Positions 17,135 to 25,256 of a DNA stretch of 55,414 nucleotides are shown piece by piece. Every line of letters starts with the position of its first letter. Position 1 is the first letter of the stretch. Position numbers and translations under genes: made by a program. The stretch covers positions 1 to 55,414 of the forward strand of contig WHTI01000005.1 in assembly GCA_009377815.1 (NCBI GenBank), read 5' to 3'. Source of the DNA: Actinomycetota bacterium (GTDB lineage: Bacteria > Actinomycetota > CADDZG01 > WHSQ01). The notes beneath the pieces are model-generated. The model did no database searches. It had not been told where the DNA came from and was given only the letters and a program-made list of their open reading frames with translations.

Positions 17135-17147
17135 TATAGTGTATATA
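17135..17147. promoter_or_regulatory. Second copy of the TATAGTsTATATA element in a divergent promoter region
   Basis: TATAGTGTATATA at 17135-17147 matches 12 of 13 bases of the element at 9665-9677, including the preceding ttc. It lies 66 bp before the 2-hydroxyacid dehydrogenase start (minus) and 54 bp before the amidohydrolase start (plus). It may serve as -10 region, operator, or both. The AT-rich match stands out in GC-rich surroundings. Confidence 0.4.
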
Positions 17148-17183
17148 AAACGTCGTTCGGGCCCCCTAGCGGGCTCACACCAC

Positions 17184-17191
17184 GGGGAGGG
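17184..17191 (+). promoter_or_regulatory. Ribosome site pointing to a CTG start
   Basis: GGGGAGGG lies 9-10 nt before CTG at 17201. It is the only good ribosome site at the 5' end of this amidohydrolase, and no ATG, GTG or TTG lies in frame near it. Confidence 0.4.
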
Positions 17192-17200
17192 AAGAGCGCG

Positions 17201-18703
17201 CTGGAGAAGGAACGTTTCGTAATCCGCGATGTCCTGATCGCGTCAACCGACAACCAACCGGCCACGGTCGACATCCTCGTGGGCGGGGGCCTCATCGAGG
17301 ACGTGGGCCCCTCGTTGGACGCCGATGGGACACCCGAGATCGATGGCAAGAACCGTCTCGCGGTGCCTGGATTCGTCAACGCTCATATGCACTCCGGAGA
17401 AAACCTGAACCCCGGCCTCTTTGAGAATCTGCCCCTGGATATCTGGTTCGTTCACTCTCATCAGGTGACGAGACATGTGCCCCCCACCCCCGAAGCCATC
17501 TACACGCGCACGGCGCTGGGTGCGATGCAGATGATGAGGACCGGCACGACTACCGCCATCGACTTCCTATACGAAGCTCCTTACATCTCCATGGAGACAC
17601 TCGATGCCGTGGCTCGCGCCTACAGGGACATCGGCATGAGGGTAACGATCTCGCTCGGCTTCGCAGATCGACCTTATCTGGAGTCTCTACCACTGGGACC
17701 CGAGGCGGCATCACTTGTATCGTCCGAGGCACCACCGGCCCGTGCTGACGCGATGCTGGAGCTCGCCGGCGAAGCGGTCGGCAAGTGGCACTCTGCCGGA
17801 GGAATGATCGACATCGGCATGGCCCCGTCGGCTCCACAAAGGTGTACTCCTGAGTTCCTGAGCAGCACCCATGGGTTCGCTATGGAACACCATCTGACGT
17901 GGCATACGCATGCGCTCGAAACGAAATCTCAAGCGTTAACCGCGCAACGCTGGCTGGGGCGTTCCTTCATAGAACAGATGCACGATATGCGGCTTCTTGG
18001 CGAACATTCATCCGTAGTTCACGCGGTCTGGTTGAGCGATCGGGACATCGAGATCCTTGCCGAGACGGGCACGACGATGATCCACTGCCTGCTCAGCAAC
18101 CTTCGCCTCGGTGACGGCATCGCCCCCCTGCCCGAACTACTTCGCCACGGCGTGCGGGTGGCACTCGGAACCGATGGGCGAGGCTGTGACGAAACCTTGG
18201 ACATGATCGAGCTCGCCAAGATGACTGCACTCATCCATAAGGTCCACGGCGAACCCCATGAGGGGTGGGTGCGAGCGAGCCAATCACTGGACATGATCAC
18301 GGCGAATGCAGCCGTGCCCGCCGGGCGTAAAGACCACATCGGAAAGATCCAGCCGGGCTACGCAGCAGACCTAGTTCTGTTCGACACCTCATCGATCCCC
18401 TTCACCCCCCTCAACGATCCCGTCCGGCAGGTGGTTTACGGCTCGGCTTCGGGTGAAGTCGCGACCGTGATCATCGACGGGAAGATCACCTACGACGCGG
18501 GTCGATTCACCCAGATCGACGGTCCCGAGATCATCAAGGCCACCGCAGGGTACGCGAGCGAAGAGGCCTCCGCTTCAGGCGACCCACAGGGCGCAGCAGC
18601 ACTCGAAGTGGCCGTTCGCAAGATGCTCGGTGAAGCAGAAGGAGCGAACCTCGGGATCGATAGCTACATCGGCCGCCGGAGCGATTCAGCCTCTAGCGAC
18701 TGA
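17201..18703 (+). CDS. TrzA/AtzA-type amidohydrolase, probable CTG start
   Basis: Metal-dependent hydrolase of about 500 aa in the TrzA/guanine-deaminase branch. VPGFVNAHMHSGENL carries the HxH pair, TWHTHALETK the third His, VVHAVWLSDRDIE the fourth, LGTDGRGCDETLDM the catalytic Asp, and IGKIQPGYAADLVLFD closes the composite beta domain. The natural N-terminus appears to be EKERFVIRDVLIASTD, placed right after an in-frame CTG at 17201; the frame is open back to 16832 but there it shadows the divergent dehydrogenase. It has an unusually long C-terminal tail of about 60 residues. It is a paralog of the gene at 12067 and faces the cupin gene at 18744 convergently. Confidence 0.82.
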   Translation: MEKERFVIRDVLIASTDNQPATVDILVGGGLIEDVGPSLDADGTPEIDGKNRLAVPGFVNAHMHSGENLNPGLFENLPLDIWFVHSHQVTRHVPPTPEAIYTRTALGAMQMMRTGTTTAIDFLYEAPYISMETLDAVARAYRDIGMRVTISLGFADRPYLESLPLGPEAASLVSSEAPPARADAMLELAGEAVGKWHSAGGMIDIGMAPSAPQRCTPEFLSSTHGFAMEHHLTWHTHALETKSQALTAQRWLGRSFIEQMHDMRLLGEHSSVVHAVWLSDRDIEILAETGTTMIHCLLSNLRLGDGIAPLPELLRHGVRVALGTDGRGCDETLDMIELAKMTALIHKVHGEPHEGWVRASQSLDMITANAAVPAGRKDHIGKIQPGYAADLVLFDTSSIPFTPLNDPVRQVVYGSASGEVATVIIDGKITYDAGRFTQIDGPEIIKATAGYASEEASASGDPQGAAALEVAVRKMLGEAEGANLGIDSYIGRRSDSASSD

Positions 18704-18743
18704 TCGATGTGATGGCGCCCGAAGCAAACAGTTGGGAACTCGA

Positions 18744-19127
18744 CTACCACTCGAGCCCGAAGTTCTTGTAGAAGGCGATATCGGCCGGAGAAGGGCCTCC
18801 GACATTGACCAGGCGCGTGTCGGCTCTTACCTGATGGATGGTCCCCGGGTCGACGATGACAACGCTGCCGGGCTCGATCGCCTGTTCTTCGTGACGCCCG
18901 TCGGTGGTATCGACCATCGAACCGGACCCCTCGATGATGTAGAAGACATCTTGAGAGAACGGGTGAGCATGCGCGACCGAGGCCTGGCCCGCCTCGTAGG
19001 CGACGTAGTGCATCACGCCCAAGTAACCATTGGTCCCGGGCCACGCGACCGCCTTCGCCTTGACGCCTCCCTCCAAGAGGGGTATCTCGACGTAATCCCG
19101 ATCTACATGAAGAACCCTGATGCCCAT
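18744..19127 (-). CDS. Single-domain cupin protein (VGGPxPAD subfamily)
   Basis: Small cytoplasmic beta-barrel protein of 127 aa. The metal-type cupin motif 1 is VAHAHPFSQDVFYIIEGSG and motif 2 is PGSVVIVDPGTIHQVRAD. The C-terminal tail VGGPSPADIAFYKNFG closely matches the tails of the cupins at 44029 and 44769, so the three form a paralog family. Function is unknown; members could be isomerases, dioxygenases or binding proteins. It is convergent with the upstream amidohydrolase (40 bp apart) and divergent from the TauE gene. Confidence 0.8.
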   Translation of the reverse strand: MGIRVLHVDRDYVEIPLLEGGVKAKAVAWPGTNGYLGVMHYVAYEAGQASVAHAHPFSQDVFYIIEGSGSMVDTTDGRHEEQAIEPGSVVIVDPGTIHQVRADTRLVNVGGPSPADIAFYKNFGLEW

Positions 19128-19402
19128 CAGAAAAACTCCCTTCGTTGGTCGCTACGGTCGGTTTCGCAGGGTCAGCCTCACGATGGCGCGAGCCTCGTCC
19201 GGCGATGTGCCATCCAGGTGCAGCCGACGCGGCCACTCGATCTCATCTCGACGGCATTCTCCTTTCATCGAAGATATAAGATATTTCAGAGGTGGCCCGA
19301 TCACAAGTGTCGGTGCGGGACCCTCCGTGACGAGCGACATCGCCTGTCGGTGCCGATCATGAAAGGGCGGTAACGGATGAGGCTTAACGAGCGCCGCTCG
19401 CG
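19128..19402. other. 275-bp divergent intergenic region
   Basis: It lies between the cupin (minus) and TauE (plus) genes. No gene was recognised. An AT-rich stretch around 19273-19290 (gatataagatatttcag) is a candidate promoter or operator for the cupin gene. Confidence 0.3.
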
Positions 19403-20140
19403 GTGAGTGAACCGGCCGCCATCGGGCTGGTCATGGCGAGCCTTGTCTTGGGCGCGCTGTCCAGCGGCATCGTCGGATTGGGTTTTCCCATCGTAGTGAT
19501 CCCCGCGATGGCATTGGGCTTCGGTCTCGAGATCGCCGTCGTCGTCTCTGCGCTTCCAGCGCTTGCGATCGATCTGGCCAACCTTCTTGAAACCTGGAAC
19601 GAGCGCCATGACGCTCGCGGCTTGGTGCCGTTCGGAGCGATCGCTGCCGCCAGCGGCGCCGTAGGGGCTCTCACCAGATCCGGGATAGATGAGAAGATCC
19701 TGATCGTCGTCCTGGTGATAGCGGTCGGAGGATTCGTCGTGAATGAGTTCCTCCCGAAGGCGATGCCGTCACGCCGGGGCGGGAAAGCTACTTCCGTTGT
19801 CGCTCCGGTGCTGGGTGGTCTCCTGCAGTCAACCGTGGGGATCAGCTCACCGGTTACGGGTACGTACTTCCTCAACCGAACCAACACGAGAGATGCGTTC
19901 ATCTTCCATCTGACATCGACCTTCGTTGTGGTCGGAATCGTGCGCCTATTCTTGTTAGTCGCGATCGGATCGTTCACCTACGACCGATGGCTGGCAAGCA
20001 TCGGACTGATCGTGCTCGGCCTCGCGGGGCGGGCGATCGGATCCAGGGTTGGCAGGCGCCTCGACCGCACGCATTTCAGGAGGATCGTCGTGGGTGTTCT
20101 CGCCACATCATTGATCCCGCTGACGCTGCAGGCGTTCTAG
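19403..20140 (+). CDS. TauE/SafE-family membrane permease
   Basis: Predicted inner-membrane anion exporter/permease of 245 aa with about 8 hydrophobic segments. The two inverted TauE repeats are visible as SSGIVGLGFPIVVIPAM near residue 20 and GGLLQSTVGISSPVTGTYF near 145. Family members move sulfite, sulfoacetate or other organic acids. The gene at 47085 encodes a paralog of identical length with the same blocks. The GTG at 19403 is the first available start, with only a weak ribosome site. Confidence 0.82.
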   Translation: MSEPAAIGLVMASLVLGALSSGIVGLGFPIVVIPAMALGFGLEIAVVVSALPALAIDLANLLETWNERHDARGLVPFGAIAAASGAVGALTRSGIDEKILIVVLVIAVGGFVVNEFLPKAMPSRRGGKATSVVAPVLGGLLQSTVGISSPVTGTYFLNRTNTRDAFIFHLTSTFVVVGIVRLFLLVAIGSFTYDRWLASIGLIVLGLAGRAIGSRVGRRLDRTHFRRIVVGVLATSLIPLTLQAF

Positions 20141-20183
20141 ATGAAGGGTCGGACTGCTGCTCGAGCGGTTACGTCGGATGGGA

Positions 20184-20211
20184 TTGATTCGGATTCAAGC
20201 TCGTTTACACT
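20184..20211 (+). promoter_or_regulatory. Candidate promoter of coxG
   Basis: TTGATT (20184-20189) and TACACT (20206-20211) are separated by 16 bp and lie about 30 bp before the coxG GTG, which has AGGAGGGG just upstream. The spacing and hexamers fit a housekeeping sigma promoter. Confidence 0.35.
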
Positions 20212-20240
20212 AATTGAACTAACGCTCTAGGAGGGGAATC

Positions 20241-20807
20241 GTGCCGCAGATCCAAGAGGGTTTCACCGTCGAGCAACCCGTCGACGTGGTGTGGTCATTC
20301 TTCCAAGATGTCACCACTGTGGCGCAGTGCATGCCGGGCGTTGAGCTCTTGGATGCCGTGAACGACACCACCTATAACGGGAAGATGAAGATCAAGCTCG
20401 GCCCGATCTCGGCCCAGTTCCAGGGAACCGCAACGGTCGAGAAACTCGATCAGGCCACCCACACCGGCCTGATCTCCGCGAAGGGCGCGGACCGGCAGGG
20501 CGGCAGCCGGGCCTCGGCCAAGGTCGAGTACCTGCTCACCGACGGCGGCACCTCGACAGACGTTCAGATCGTCGCCGACATCACATTGCAGGGCTCGATG
20601 GCACAATTCGGTCGTACCGGCCTCATCCAGGAGGTTTCGTCCCAGCTCACTAAGGAGTTCGCCGCCTGCATCGAATCCAAACTGGGGGCGGCGACGCCGG
20701 AGGCCGCCGCCGAGGTGCAAGCCGGCGAAGTCAAAGGCTTGAGTGTCTTCTTCAAGGGACTGTGGAGCTGGCTGAAGGGTCTGTTCAAGCGTAAGGACAA
20801 GGACTAG
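20241..20807 (+). CDS. coxG: CoxG-like SRPBCC protein
   Basis: Carbon-monoxide-dehydrogenase subunit G family (SRPBCC/START-like fold), 188 aa. The family pattern FTVEQPVDVVWSFFQDVTTV, CMPGVELLD, MKIKLGPISAQFQGTA and DITLQGSMAQFGRTGLIQEV is clear. In Oligotropha CoxG helps anchor the Mo-hydroxylase to the membrane. The tail here has an aromatic/basic amphipathic stretch (FFKGLWSWLKGLFKRKDKD) suited to membrane binding. It lies away from the coxMLS operon at 30-40 kb but probably serves it. The GTG start has a strong AGGAGGGG ribosome site. Confidence 0.87.
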   Translation: MPQIQEGFTVEQPVDVVWSFFQDVTTVAQCMPGVELLDAVNDTTYNGKMKIKLGPISAQFQGTATVEKLDQATHTGLISAKGADRQGGSRASAKVEYLLTDGGTSTDVQIVADITLQGSMAQFGRTGLIQEVSSQLTKEFAACIESKLGAATPEAAAEVQAGEVKGLSVFFKGLWSWLKGLFKRKDKD

Positions 20808-20822
20808 CTCGACAAGGATCCC

Positions 20823-21730
20823 TCATAGAGAGACGAGTGCCGTTCCGGCAACGATGCCAACTCCCGCCAGGACGATGGAGGCATGAAGTAGTTCAAGTCT
20901 CCGCAGCAGGATCCTGGAGAGAAAGAAGACTGCGAGAGGCTGCGTAGCAACTATAGGACTCACCACCGTGATATCACCCACTCTTAGAGCGGTGAATAGG
21001 TTCACGATCGCCAGTCCCGCCAGGAAACCGCTGAGGATAAGCCAGCCGTAGTCCTCACCAACCCTTACCTGCTTCCTTACCCCCGAAATCGCAAGCGCCG
21101 CGAGCCACGTGCAGAGGGCGGTTGCACCTCCGATCAAAGCCCCGAAGCGAGCGTCATCGAGATGGACGAGAGCGCCCTTCGTAACGACGTCTTGAGTCGC
21201 GTAGGCGAGGGCAGCAAGGAGGGGGAAGACCAGGCCGCGACGGAACACCTTGCGAGGGATCGCCTCTGTCGGACCCTCTTGATATTCGCCTGCCGTCTCC
21301 ACCGAGCGAGAGCGCGACAATCGCCAACCCCCCGCGACGATCAAGCCGAGCCCAAGAGCTTCTCGCCAGGTAAGTCTCTCGCCGAGGAGCACCGTTCCGC
21401 CGAGCACCGCCGGACCGGACGAGCACCCTGTGTGATGGAACCAGAGATCGATGGTCCAAGGCGATGGGTACCGTTGTTGGTGGCCCATCTCGAGATCCCG
21501 GGCGAGGCCAAGTCTGCAGCAGCGAAGAGAGCCACCCCCGTTCCATTCAGGCTTTCCGGCGGGTCCAACAGCACGAAGAGGAGGATCACAAAGAAAGCGG
21601 CTGCCAATGTGATCAGGACCGAGGCGACCACAGAAGTTCGAACCAACCCCCTGCGAAGGGTGACCTGGCTTCCCGCGAAAAACAGCGACGCGATGATCGC
21701 GTACACCTCTGCCGTCAAACCTTCGACCAA
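20823..21730 (-). pseudogene. EamA-family (DMT) transporter, frameshifted
   Basis: Two reading frames together encode one EamA/DMT permease of about 300 aa. The N-terminal half starts at TTG 21730 (EVYAIIASLFFAGSQVTLRR to RLGPSISGSIT) and the C-terminal half continues in another frame from about 21420 to 20823 (LGGTVLLGERLTWREALG to AGVGIVAGTALVSL). The junction lies within about 21410-21440. One missing base restores the reading frame and gives the spacing between GSI and LLGE expected for the family. It could be a true pseudogene or a sequencing error in the GGTCCGGTCCGGCGG tract. It is the last gene of the operon from 30354. Confidence 0.72.
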
Positions 21731-21845
21731 TCCCAGGCACCCCCACGCTCGTCATCTCACCTCGCATCGTTCACCTCGAAACAGGCCTACTACTCGGCCT
21801 GAGCTGGACGACCTTGCCTCTAACGACACCTTGCGCTGAAGAGAA

Positions 21846-23082
21846 CTAAGGTGCCCCCTCGCCTGGTTCCGCGGCCCCAACCAACGCCACGCGGTTGCCG
21901 AAGACTTCGAGGCCCTTCTCCATGTCCGCGTGTGCCCGACCGATATCCTCGAAGGCGTAGATCTTGCCGAGGCAGGGATCGATCTTGCCCTCGTGTAGAA
22001 GTCGGTTGTAGGCGATCGCCTGCTCGTCATTCGTACCGTGGGAACCCTGGAGCCTCTTCTGACGCACCCAGTGGTAGCGAAGGTCGACCACCGCGCTATA
22101 CCCAGTCGTGCCCGCGCAGATCACAACCATCCCGCCTGCTTCACACAGGAAGATGCTTGTTGGGATCGTGGCCTCTCCGGGGTGCTCGAAGACGATGTTG
22201 GGATTTCGCCGGGTTCCAAGGATGGTCCAGATCTCCTTGCCGAAAGAGCGCGCCCCTGCCGTCCACGCCTTCTGTCCCCCGGCATCATCGAACGCCGGAG
22301 GTTCACCCCAGTGGTCAAAGCGAGACCGATCTATGTAACCCTCCGCCCCCTTCTTCACGCTGTACTCACCGCGTTCGGTGTCGGAGACGACCGCGATCGG
22401 GATCCCGCCAAAGGAACGCGTGAGTTGAATCGCCTGAGTGCCAAGACCCCCTGACCCTCCCCACACCAGAACAACATCGTCCTTTCGGACCGTGTTGCCC
22501 TCCCAGCCGAACAGCATCCGATAGGCGGTGGTCCCCACAAGCGTCGAAGCGGCGGCCTCCTCCCAGGTCAAGTCCGGCGGTTTCGGCAGGATCTGGTGCT
22601 CCTGGGCCACGCAGAATTGCCCGAAGGAGCCGAAGTTGGTGTTGTAGCCCCAGATGGCAGCCGAGTTTGAGAACATGGGGTCACCGGACTTAGTGGTTGG
22701 ATCCTCTGGATCCCAGTGACCCGGATGGATAACCACTTCGTCGCCGACGGACACGTTGGCCACTCCGGTGCCTATCGCGTACACCACGCCCGAAGCATCG
22801 CTGCCTCCAACGTGGAAGTCATAGGGCTCACCTGCCTTCTGGCGAGCGGCGATGACGTCGATTGGAAAACCCCGGCGCCGCCCACACGTTGTTGTAGTTG
22901 ATGCCGGCCGCCATGACTCCGACCAGCACCTCCCCCGGTTTGAGGGAGGGCACCTCGATCTCTTCTATCTGGAAGGCCTCCAGCGGATCGCCGAACCGCG
23001 GGCTCCGCACGACCTGAGCGAACATCTGCTCCGGTACGCTGCCGACCTCGGGCAGAGGCGTCACTTGTCTTCCTAGGTTCAT
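21846..23082 (-). pseudogene. ccr: Crotonyl-CoA carboxylase/reductase, one frameshift
   Basis: Ccr reductively carboxylates crotonyl-CoA to ethylmalonyl-CoA (NADPH, CO2). The first frame from ATG 23082 gives [20 protein letters not shown] and [18 protein letters not shown]. The second resumes with [19 protein letters not shown] and GGSDASGVVYAIG and runs to 21846 through GGSGGLGTQAIQL and NIVFEHPGEATIPTS, all Ccr blocks. A single extra base in the minus-strand GGGGTTTT tract (plus strand about 22866-22873) breaks the frame. No other lesion is seen, so a homopolymer sequencing error or a very recent mutation is likely. It is adjacent to the MFS gene (stop codon then ATG). Confidence 0.82.
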
Positions 23083-24366
23083 CTACGGGCTCCTCTCGAT
23101 CTCTCCAAGAACCTGCTGTTCGGGGGGGACTGGAACGCGCCGTCCTTCCCCGACCCGTCCGTCGATCTCTTCCTGTTCGCCTCGCACCCTCCGCGACATG
23201 AGGCGGAACACCAAGAAAGCTCCAATCAGCGTGGGGACCGTCATCAGAAGACCGGCGAAACGCAGGCTGACAAGGGTCGCCGCGATGCCGTCGACCAGGC
23301 TGGCGAAAGGCCGGATACCGAGGTAGGCGACGGTCCACAGCGCCATGACCCGGCCACGATGGGCATCGTCCACCGTGGTCTGAACGATGATCGTTGCCGA
23401 CGACTGGGACAGAAGGAAACCGATGCCGGCCAGGAAAAGGAACGCTATCCCGAATCCAGGGTCCGACGACAGCGAGAACGCGATCATCATCGCGGCGAAG
23501 AAACAGAGGGTCCCGATCATCCAGAGGTAGGACGATCGCCACACCGTCGCCAATACGAATGCGCCCGCAACCGCGCCTGCGCCGAAGGCCCCGATCAGGA
23601 ATCCGGTGAATGTATCCATGCGGTCGAAGATCTCTGTCGCGAACCCCGGAGTGAGGGTGTTGATGGGGTCAACGGTGAGGGAGATCAACGCCACGAGGAT
23701 GATCATCGTCTTCAACTCCGGCCCGCTATTGATCACCCTCAGGGTGTCTCGTAGTTTCGCCTGTACGACGATCACCTGAGCGCGAGGTTTCACGAAAAGG
23801 ACCCCGGCGATCATCACGAGGAAGGACAGAGAGTTGAGGAAGAAGGCCGTGCCGATCCCCCAGTGGGTGATCACGATGACTCCGATCACGGGGCCAAGGG
23901 CCCGAGAGAAGTTGAAGGTGACGGTGTTCAGCGCCACCGCGGCGGGAACATCCTCTTCAGAAACGAGCATCGGAACCATCGCCTGCATCGCCGGAAGCGA
24001 CAAGGCTGTTGTCGCACCTACTCCGAAGGCGAAAAGGATAGCCACCAAGGTCGTGATGTGACCGGTCCACGTCAACACCGCAAGAGGCAAGGTAAGGGCA
24101 GAGGCCCCGAGATGAGTAGCGATGATCAGCTTCCTGCGATCGAAGCGATCCGCGGCCACCCCCGACAAGGGGCTCAGCAACAGGATCGCAGCGAACTGCG
24201 CGAAGTTGATGACCCCTACCATGAAGGTCGAGTCCGTGAGCCGGTAGACGAGCAGGGATTGAGCGATGTTCTGGAACCAGGTTCCCGAATAGGAGATGAG
24301 GCTCCCGACGAAGTAGGGCCCGAAGTTGCGCTGTAGGAGGACCCCTGCACCCCGGCGGTTAGACAA
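23083..24366 (-). CDS. MFS transporter, EntS-like (MFS_3) family
   Basis: Predicted 12-helix inner-membrane exporter of 427 aa. The N-terminal block RNFGPYFVGSLISYSGTWFQNIAQ, the loop motif SGVAADRFDRRKLII and AVALNTVTFNFSRALGPVIG define the EntS/MFS_3 subgroup, as for the gene at 3513. The C-terminal 35 residues are hydrophilic. The TTG at 24366 is the only start near the expected N-terminus; GGAG lies rather close to it. It sits between the crotonase and ccr genes of one operon and could export a pathway by-product or give tolerance to it. Confidence 0.82.
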   Translation of the reverse strand: MSNRRGAGVLLQRNFGPYFVGSLISYSGTWFQNIAQSLLVYRLTDSTFMVGVINFAQFAAILLLSPLSGVAADRFDRRKLIIATHLGASALTLPLAVLTWTGHITTLVAILFAFGVGATTALSLPAMQAMVPMLVSEEDVPAAVALNTVTFNFSRALGPVIGVIVITHWGIGTAFFLNSLSFLVMIAGVLFVKPRAQVIVVQAKLRDTLRVINSGPELKTMIILVALISLTVDPINTLTPGFATEIFDRMDTFTGFLIGAFGAGAVAGAFVLATVWRSSYLWMIGTLCFFAAMMIAFSLSSDPGFGIAFLFLAGIGFLLSQSSATIIVQTTVDDAHRGRVMALWTVAYLGIRPFASLVDGIAATLVSLRFAGLLMTVPTLIGAFLVFRLMSRRVRGEQEEIDGRVGEGRRVPVPPEQQVLGEIERSP

Positions 24367-24411
24367 TTCTCCGACTCGAACCCGCCGAAGAGCCCGCTCC
24401 TTCTTGCTGTG

Positions 24412-25227
24412 TCACGAGCCCTCGTCCGCGTACCGCTGGTCCCGCCACTTGAACGCAGCCGCCATGCCCTGTTCCGCACCCACCCGCTTGAACTCCGCGC
24501 GCTCCTCGGAATCGGTAAGCATCGTGAGCACGAACACCTCGCCGGACAGATCCACCCCGGCCTTCAGGCCTCCGGCCTCATAACTGCGGTTGATCCCCGC
24601 CTTGTTGAAGGCCATTGCACCCTGAGGCATCTTCGCGAGCTTGTCCGCGAGCTTTTGGGTGATATCGGCTAGGTCTTCATCCGGCACGACTCTCGTTGCG
24701 AGCCCGATGCGGACAGCCTCCTCCGCGCTGAACTTATCGCCGGTCAGGAGGATCTCCTTCGTCCTCTTCATCCCAACCACCCAGGGCATGATGTTGAAGG
24801 GTGACGAGGACTGGAACTGGATCTCCGGCTCGCCGAACTGCGCCGATTGGGCGGCGACCGTGAAATCGCAAACCATTGACAGATCGCATGCCCCGCCGAG
24901 GCAATAGCCGTTCACCATCGCGATGTACGGCATCCGGCTGCGCCAGATCCTCCACCAGGTATCGGTACCTACCTTGATATGAGCCGACCAACTCTCGACC
25001 GAGTCGAGCGCTTTGTCCTTGGGGCCGATATCGAATCCGGCGGAGAAGGCTCTGCCCTCGCCCGTGATTACGACCGCGCGCAGTTTCATGTCATCCTCGA
25101 AATCATCCATCACGTGCTGCAGTTCGAGAAGCATCTCGGTCGTGATGGCGTTCAGCTTCTCCGGCCGGTTCAGAGTGATCCGTCCTACCGACCCGACGCG
25201 CTCGATCTTGATCGCCTTGTACTTCAC
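24412..25227 (-). CDS. Enoyl-CoA hydratase/isomerase (crotonase) family
   Basis: Crotonase-fold enzyme of 271 aa acting on an acyl-CoA. CoA-binding/oxyanion blocks RAFSAGFDI and VNGYCLGGACDLSMVCDF are visible, with FGEPEIQF carrying the second catalytic position. The first catalytic Glu of true hydratases (GGGCEL) is Asp here (GGACDL), so it may be an isomerase, hydrolase or decarboxylase of the superfamily rather than a standard hydratase. The GTG at 25227 has GGAGGG about 10 nt upstream. It lies between the acyl-CoA synthetase and MFS genes. Confidence 0.87.
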   Translation of the reverse strand: MKYKAIKIERVGSVGRITLNRPEKLNAITTEMLLELQHVMDDFEDDMKLRAVVITGEGRAFSAGFDIGPKDKALDSVESWSAHIKVGTDTWWRIWRSRMPYIAMVNGYCLGGACDLSMVCDFTVAAQSAQFGEPEIQFQSSSPFNIMPWVVGMKRTKEILLTGDKFSAEEAVRIGLATRVVPDEDLADITQKLADKLAKMPQGAMAFNKAGINRSYEAGGLKAGVDLSGEVFVLTMLTDSEERAEFKRVGAEQGMAAAFKWRDQRYADEGS

Positions 25228-25256
25228 TAGCCATTGCCCTCCATAGTCGCTGTTCC

